NCBI GenBank assembly: GCA_050246875.1 | Contig: JBFWVF010000012.1 | Location: 1-64,000 of the forward strand | Direction of reading: 5' to 3' | DNA from: SHWB01 sp050246875 | Lineage (GTDB): Bacteria; Pseudomonadota; Alphaproteobacteria; UBA6615 | DNA length: 64,000 nucleotides | Shown here: in pieces, positions 60,246 through 64,000 of the stretch | Layout: the number at the start of each line of letters is the position of its first letter | How positions within the stretch are numbered: the first letter of the stretch is position 1 | The notes under the pieces: model-generated | Seen by the model: the letters and a program-made list of their open reading frames with translations, nothing else | Told to the model about the DNA's origin: nothing | Database searches by the model: none | Made by a program: the position numbers and the translations under genes

Positions 60246-62570
60246 ATGGGTGAGTTTTCGGTCGGCCAGCCGGTGCCGCGGCGCGAGGACTCACGCCTGC
60301 TACGCGGCCAGGGTCGTTACCTCGACGACATGGACCTGCCGCGCCAGACCTGGATGGCGGTGGTGCGCTCGCCGCACGCGCACGCGGCGATCCGCGCGAT
60401 CGATACGCACGCCGCGCAGGCGTCGCCCGGCGTGCTGGCGGTGCTGACCGGCGACGACTACACGGCGGACGGACTCGGCTCGCTACCCTCGATGGCCGCC
60501 TACAAGCGCCGCGACGGACGGCCGATGTTCGTGCCGTTCCGCCCCGCCGTCGCCGTCGGACGCGCACGCGTCGTCGGCCAGCCGGTCGCCGTGGTGGTGG
60601 CGCGCACGCCGGAGCAGGCGCGCGACGCCGCCGAACTGGTCGACGTGGACTACGCCGGACTGCCGGCCGTCGTCTCCGCCTTCGACGCGGCGCAGCCCGG
60701 CGCGCCGGTGCTGCACGACGACTGCCCGGGCAACGAATCCTACTACTACGAGGCCGGCGACAAGGCCGCCGTCGATCATGCGTTTGCCAGTGCCGCGCAT
60801 GTCGTCGAGCAGCGTCTCGTCATCAACCGCATCACGGCGAACGCCATGGAGCCGCGCGGCGCCATCGGCGACTGGGACGAAGGGACCGGGCGCTACACGC
60901 TCTACACCGGCTTCCAGCGGCCGTGGCTGTTCCGCAACGCCATCGCCGAGACGACACTGAAGATTCCCGAGACGAAGCTGCGCCTCGTCACCGGCGATAT
61001 CGGCGGCAGCTTCGGCCTGCGCGGCTCGGTCTATCCCGAGCTGATCCTCGTCCTGTGGGCAGCGCGGCGCGTCGGCCGTCCGGTCAAGTGGATTGCCACG
61101 CGCAGCGAGAGCCATATCAGCGACGACGATGCCCGCGACAACATCGTCGACGCGGCGCTGGCGCTCGACGCGGCCGGCAATTTCCTCGCCGTGCGCATCC
61201 GCAGCTGGGCCAATCTCGGCGCCTATGTGTCGTTCCGCGGCGCGCTGCCGCCGGTGGTCAACATCGGCTCGGTCGCCGGCACCTACACGACGAAGGCGAT
61301 CCACGTCGCCATCTCCGGCATGCTGACCAACACCCACTGCACCTCGCCCTACCGCGGCGCCGGGCGGCCCGAGGCGGCCTACATGATCGAGCGGCTGGTC
61401 GACCTCGCGGCGCGCCGGCTCGGCCGCGACCCGGCCGACCTGCGGCGGCAGAACACCGTTCCCGCCAGCGCCATGCCTTACAGGACGCCGCTGACCTACA
61501 CCTGGGACAGCGGCCACTTCGACGCCAACCTCGAAAAGGCGCTGGCGCTGGCCGACTGGGCCGGCTTCCCTGCCCGCCGAGCCGAGGCGGCAGGGCGCGG
61601 CGTGCTGCGCGGCATCGGCGTGACCAACACCATCGAGCAGGCAGCGGACGCCACCATCGAGACGGCCGAGCTGCGCTTCGATGCCGGCGGCGACGCGACG
61701 CTGGTCACCGGCTCGGTGCATCACGGCCAGGGCCACTACACGGTGCACAGCCAGATTCTCCACGACCGGCTCGGCATCGATCCGGCACGGCTGGCCTTCA
61801 TCCAGGGCGACACCGACAAGGTCGCCTTCGGCATGGGCACCGGCGGTTCTCGCTCCTCCGCGATGAGCGGCGGCGCGCTGGTGATGGTCGCCGGCAAGGT
61901 GATAGAGAAGGGACGGCGCATCGCCGCGCACCTGCTGGAGGCGGCGGAGGCCGACATCGCCTTCGAGGGCGGCCGCTTCATGGTCGCCGGCACGGACCGC
62001 GGCGTCGACGTGCACGAGGTGGCGCGCGCCGCCTTCAACCCGGCGAAGCTGCCCAAGGGCATGGAGCCGGGCCTCTACGAGACGGCGACGTACAAGGCCG
62101 AGGCCGGCAACTTCCCCAATGGCTGCCATGTCTGCGAGATCGAGGTCGATCCCGACACCGGCGTCGCGCGGCTCGCCAGCTACGTCGTCGTCGACGATGT
62201 CGGCACGGTGCTCAACCCGCTGCTGTTGGAGGGCCAGATCCACGGCGCGCTGGCGCAGGGCATCGGCCAGGTGCTGATGGAGGACAAGACCTACGATGCC
62301 GCGACGGGCCAGGTGCTGGCCGGCTCGTTCATGGACTACGCCATGCCGCGCGCCGCAGACCTGTGCGACGTGACGGTGGTCTCGAACCCGGCGCCGACGC
62401 CGACCAACCCGCTCGGCGTCAAGGGCGCCGGCGAGGCAGGCACGGTCGGCGCCCTCCCCGCCGTGACGCTGGCCATCCTCGACGCGCTGGCGCCGCTCGG
62501 CGTGACGCATATCGACACGCCGGCGACCTCGGAGCGCATCTGGCAGGCGATGCGGCAGGCGCGGAAGTGA
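60246..62570 (+). CDS. Xanthine dehydrogenase / CO dehydrogenase form II-like large subunit, orphan 3
   Basis: The 774-residue molybdenum hydroxylase large subunit has PYRGAGR at residues 368-374, close to the AYRGAGR loop of form II CoxL, and catalytic Glu730 in GVKGAGEAG. Form II proteins generally do not act as efficient CO dehydrogenases, so another substrate is likely. It is less similar to orphans 1 and 2. No coxM or coxS gene follows it; the next DNA is an IS1595 element, which may have separated them. GGGGAGG precedes the ATG. Confidence 0.87.
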   Translation: MGEFSVGQPVPRREDSRLLRGQGRYLDDMDLPRQTWMAVVRSPHAHAAIRAIDTHAAQASPGVLAVLTGDDYTADGLGSLPSMAAYKRRDGRPMFVPFRPAVAVGRARVVGQPVAVVVARTPEQARDAAELVDVDYAGLPAVVSAFDAAQPGAPVLHDDCPGNESYYYEAGDKAAVDHAFASAAHVVEQRLVINRITANAMEPRGAIGDWDEGTGRYTLYTGFQRPWLFRNAIAETTLKIPETKLRLVTGDIGGSFGLRGSVYPELILVLWAARRVGRPVKWIATRSESHISDDDARDNIVDAALALDAAGNFLAVRIRSWANLGAYVSFRGALPPVVNIGSVAGTYTTKAIHVAISGMLTNTHCTSPYRGAGRPEAAYMIERLVDLAARRLGRDPADLRRQNTVPASAMPYRTPLTYTWDSGHFDANLEKALALADWAGFPARRAEAAGRGVLRGIGVTNTIEQAADATIETAELRFDAGGDATLVTGSVHHGQGHYTVHSQILHDRLGIDPARLAFIQGDTDKVAFGMGTGGSRSSAMSGGALVMVAGKVIEKGRRIAAHLLEAAEADIAFEGGRFMVAGTDRGVDVHEVARAAFNPAKLPKGMEPGLYETATYKAEAGNFPNGCHVCEIEVDPDTGVARLASYVVVDDVGTVLNPLLLEGQIHGALAQGIGQVLMEDKTYDAATGQVLAGSFMDYAMPRAADLCDVTVVSNPAPTPTNPLGVKGAGEAGTVGALPAVTLAILDALAPLGVTHIDTPATSERIWQAMRQARK

Positions 62571-62872
62571 CTGTACCGCCTCATTGGAAAAGAGCGGCGC
62601 TGCCCCGGCATCGCTACAAAGAGGGATTCAGAATTGCGGAAGAGACATCAAGTGGCCAGTGGCGTGTCGAATGCTATTATTGGGGATATATCTTCTGGTT
62701 CCAGAAAGAATCCGACGCTATAGCGTTTCTGTTACGGGATTATCCCCTTGAAGCACGTACGATGGTTCCCTATATTGAGGGTGTCGAAGGGAACCGATCA
62801 TGTCCGACAAACTCACAGTCCGCGACTACTTCAAGCGTTTCCCTGATGAGGACGCTTGCCTCCTGCATGTGA
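62567..62872 (+). CDS. Possible small or remnant gene in low-GC DNA
   Basis: A GTG overlapping the stop of the CoxL-like gene opens a 101-codon frame. The first 75 residues look protein-like (for example QWRVECYYWGYIFWFQ), with low-GC codon use unlike the neighbours. Its last third overlaps the transposase start and is poor in signal. It may be a gene remnant or IS passenger; no homologue is known to me. Treat as doubtful. Confidence 0.3.
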   Translation: MTVPPHWKRAALPRHRYKEGFRIAEETSSGQWRVECYYWGYIFWFQKESDAIAFLLRDYPLEARTMVPYIEGVEGNRSCPTNSQSATTSSVSLMRTLASCM

Positions 62873-63678
62873 TGGAAGTCCGCTACGGGCTCCGTCACGT
62901 CTGCGGCCACTGTGGGAAGGACGCGACCTTTCATCGGCTGGCGAAGCGCAAGGCGTTCTCCTGCGCGGCCTGTGGCGCGCACGTCTACCCGTGCGCCGGG
63001 ACGGTTTTCGAGGATAGCCGGACCCCGCTGCAACTCTGGTTCTATGCCATCTACCTGTTCGTCACGACGCGCCACGGTGTCAGCGGCAAGGAACTGCAGC
63101 GTCAGCTTGGCGTGACGTACAAGACGGCTTGGCGGATGGGCCACCAAATCCGCGACCTGATGAACAAGGCCGATGGCTTCGCCATGCTGCGCGGCCACGT
63201 CGAACTTGATGAGGCGTATGTCGGCGGCCGGCGCAGCGGTGGCAAGCGCGGGCGCGGCGCGCCGGGCAAGACCATCGTATTCGGCATGGTCGAGCGTGGC
63301 GGCCGGATGGCGGCGGAAGTGATCCCGAACATCAAGAAGTCGACGCTTCGCGAGGCGACGCTTCGCAACGTCGAGCCCGGCTCGCTGGTGTCGACCGATG
63401 AACTGATGAGTTACGGCTTACTGGACGGCGACGGCTACAAGCACGGCACGGTCGCGCACGGCCAGAAGGACTATGCCCATTACGACTATCGCCACGACGC
63501 GGTGCACCACGTCAACAGCGTCGAGTCGTTCTGGCGGGTGTTCAAGCAGTCGGTAACGTCGACACATATCCATGTGTCGGAGCGGCACATGAACCGTTAT
63601 CTCAACGAGTTCGCTTTCCGCTCAAATCATCGGGCGATGCAGAACGCGATGTTCGATCTTCTGATCGGCGCTGTCTGA
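62800..63678 (+). CDS. IS1595-family transposase
   Basis: The 292-residue transposase has an N-terminal zinc ribbon with C35-x2-C38 and C55-x2-C58 and a DDE-type ISXO2-like catalytic domain. Likely residues are Asp137 in VELDEAYVGG, Asp200 in STDELMSYG and Glu242 in NSVESFWRVFKQ. Length and order fit intact IS1595 elements, so it may be active. GC is lower than in host genes. Terminal inverted repeats could not be placed by eye; one may lie beyond the right edge. Confidence 0.92.
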   Translation: MSDKLTVRDYFKRFPDEDACLLHVMEVRYGLRHVCGHCGKDATFHRLAKRKAFSCAACGAHVYPCAGTVFEDSRTPLQLWFYAIYLFVTTRHGVSGKELQRQLGVTYKTAWRMGHQIRDLMNKADGFAMLRGHVELDEAYVGGRRSGGKRGRGAPGKTIVFGMVERGGRMAAEVIPNIKKSTLREATLRNVEPGSLVSTDELMSYGLLDGDGYKHGTVAHGQKDYAHYDYRHDAVHHVNSVESFWRVFKQSVTSTHIHVSERHMNRYLNEFAFRSNHRAMQNAMFDLLIGAV

Positions 63679-63799
63679 TCAATCGGCCCAATGCGGCATC
63701 AAGGTCGGCGCTATCCGCCGGCCCGACGCCGCGGGCCTCCTCCTGCGCAACAAACTCCGCTATGCGCCCTTCTTTGATGGCTTGGGCGAGCGTTAACAT
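63602..63799 (-). CDS. Small IS-associated protein
   Basis: The 65-residue protein begins MLTLAQAIKEGRIAEFVAQEEARG and ends in a Ser/Arg/Lys-rich tail (RTSRSASPDDLSGKRTR). Its start couples to the partial gene upstream through a GTGA junction at 63802-63805, where a GTG two codons earlier is an alternative. Its 3' part overlaps the transposase end on the opposite strand. I recall similar short genes next to IS1595 transposases, which suggests a passenger gene; this is from memory, not search. Confidence 0.5.
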   Translation of the reverse strand: MLTLAQAIKEGRIAEFVAQEEARGVGPADSADLDAALGRLIRQRRSEDRTSRSASPDDLSGKRTR

Positions 63800-63801
63800 T
63801 C

Positions 63802-64000
63802 TCACTCAGCGGCAGCGCTGGGCGCCAGCGGCAGCACATAATCGCCAACGGCCGGCATCAGATCGTTGTTGTCCTCGATCCGCAGCATCCGAATGTCGGT
63901 AACACAGGTGCGGAACCAAGGGTGCTTCGCCACAAGCGCTTGAACTGCAAGCACACACTTCACGGCGTCGATCTTGTCCGAGCTGGCAAAGTAGACGCTT
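63802..64000 (-). CDS. Partial gene running off the right edge
   Basis: A minus-strand frame enters from beyond 64000 and ends in TGA at 63802-63804. It gives a C-terminal 65 residues including VYFASSDKIDAV, KHPWFRTCVTDIRML and DYVLPLAPSAAAE. No family is recognised. The 4-base overlap with the small gene after it indicates an operon. It may be another IS-linked passenger gene. Confidence 0.45.
   Translation of the reverse strand, partial: SVYFASSDKIDAVKCVLAVQALVAKHPWFRTCVTDIRMLRIEDNNDLMPAVGDYVLPLAPSAAAE

Noticed and set aside
60246..62570. True carbon monoxide dehydrogenase (form I CoxL)
   Set aside because: Form I has AYRCSFR; this protein has PYRGAGR, and no coxM or coxS gene is adjacent.

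Overview
The window is high-GC DNA (roughly 70 percent) from a Gram-negative bacterium. LPS-core glycosyltransferases, a tesA/ybbA/ybbP-type cluster, TRAP transport, acuI, ygfZ and cobB all fit an alphaproteobacterium, perhaps Rhodospirillales-like; this placement is inference, since no rRNA is present. Genes are dense, often joined by 4-base stop/start overlaps, and tandem paralogues are very common: 2 thiolases, 2 small helical proteins, 4 SDRs, 2 cyclases, 2 PRISE reductases, 2 luciferase-like monooxygenases, 3 EamA permeases and 2 selenoproteins, plus 3 dispersed molybdenum hydroxylase large subunits.

Layout. 0-3.9 kb: acrylyl-CoA-reductase-like enzyme and two SCP2-type thiolases separated by repeat DNA. 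3.9-9.6 kb: pyrC, an AsnB-like amidotransferase and three glycosyltransferases (GT4, GT2, GT9) in one minus-strand operon, probably for LPS core. 9.7-19.5 kb: housekeeping genes (ygfZ, two small paralogous proteins, a UDG-family glycosylase, cobB, thpR, a FIST protein, tesA, an ABC exporter pair, a BI-1 protein). 19.5-53.9 kb: a long accessory or catabolic region with SDRs, a ThDP enzyme, cyclases, a CocE-type hydrolase, orphan molybdenum hydroxylase subunits, PRISE reductases, flavin monooxygenases, CoA-transferases of two types, a Rieske oxygenase, EamA exporters, a GNAT-nitrilase fusion, a GST-like protein, a NIPSNAP protein and a complete TRAP transporter. No transcriptional regulator was recognised in the window.

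54.2-59.2 kb is the most striking part: a compact selenocysteine locus. Two paralogous GrdB-like genes each contain an in-frame TGA at codon 154, inside a Cys-x-x-Sec-x-x-Cys motif. They face a gene encoding an FAD/NAD(P) oxidoreductase fused to selenide, water dikinase (SelD), which lies just downstream of a tRNA-Sec gene with anticodon UCA. Conventional gene calling would split each selenoprotein into two pieces. The usual glycine/betaine reductase partners (GrdA, GrdC, GrdD) and selA/selB are not in the window, so the role of the pair is unknown.

59.2-62.6 kb holds three small proteins, an AT-rich spacer and a CoxL form-II-like subunit. The right end (62.6-64 kb) has lower GC and carries an IS1595-family transposase, a small gene and a gene cut by the window edge.
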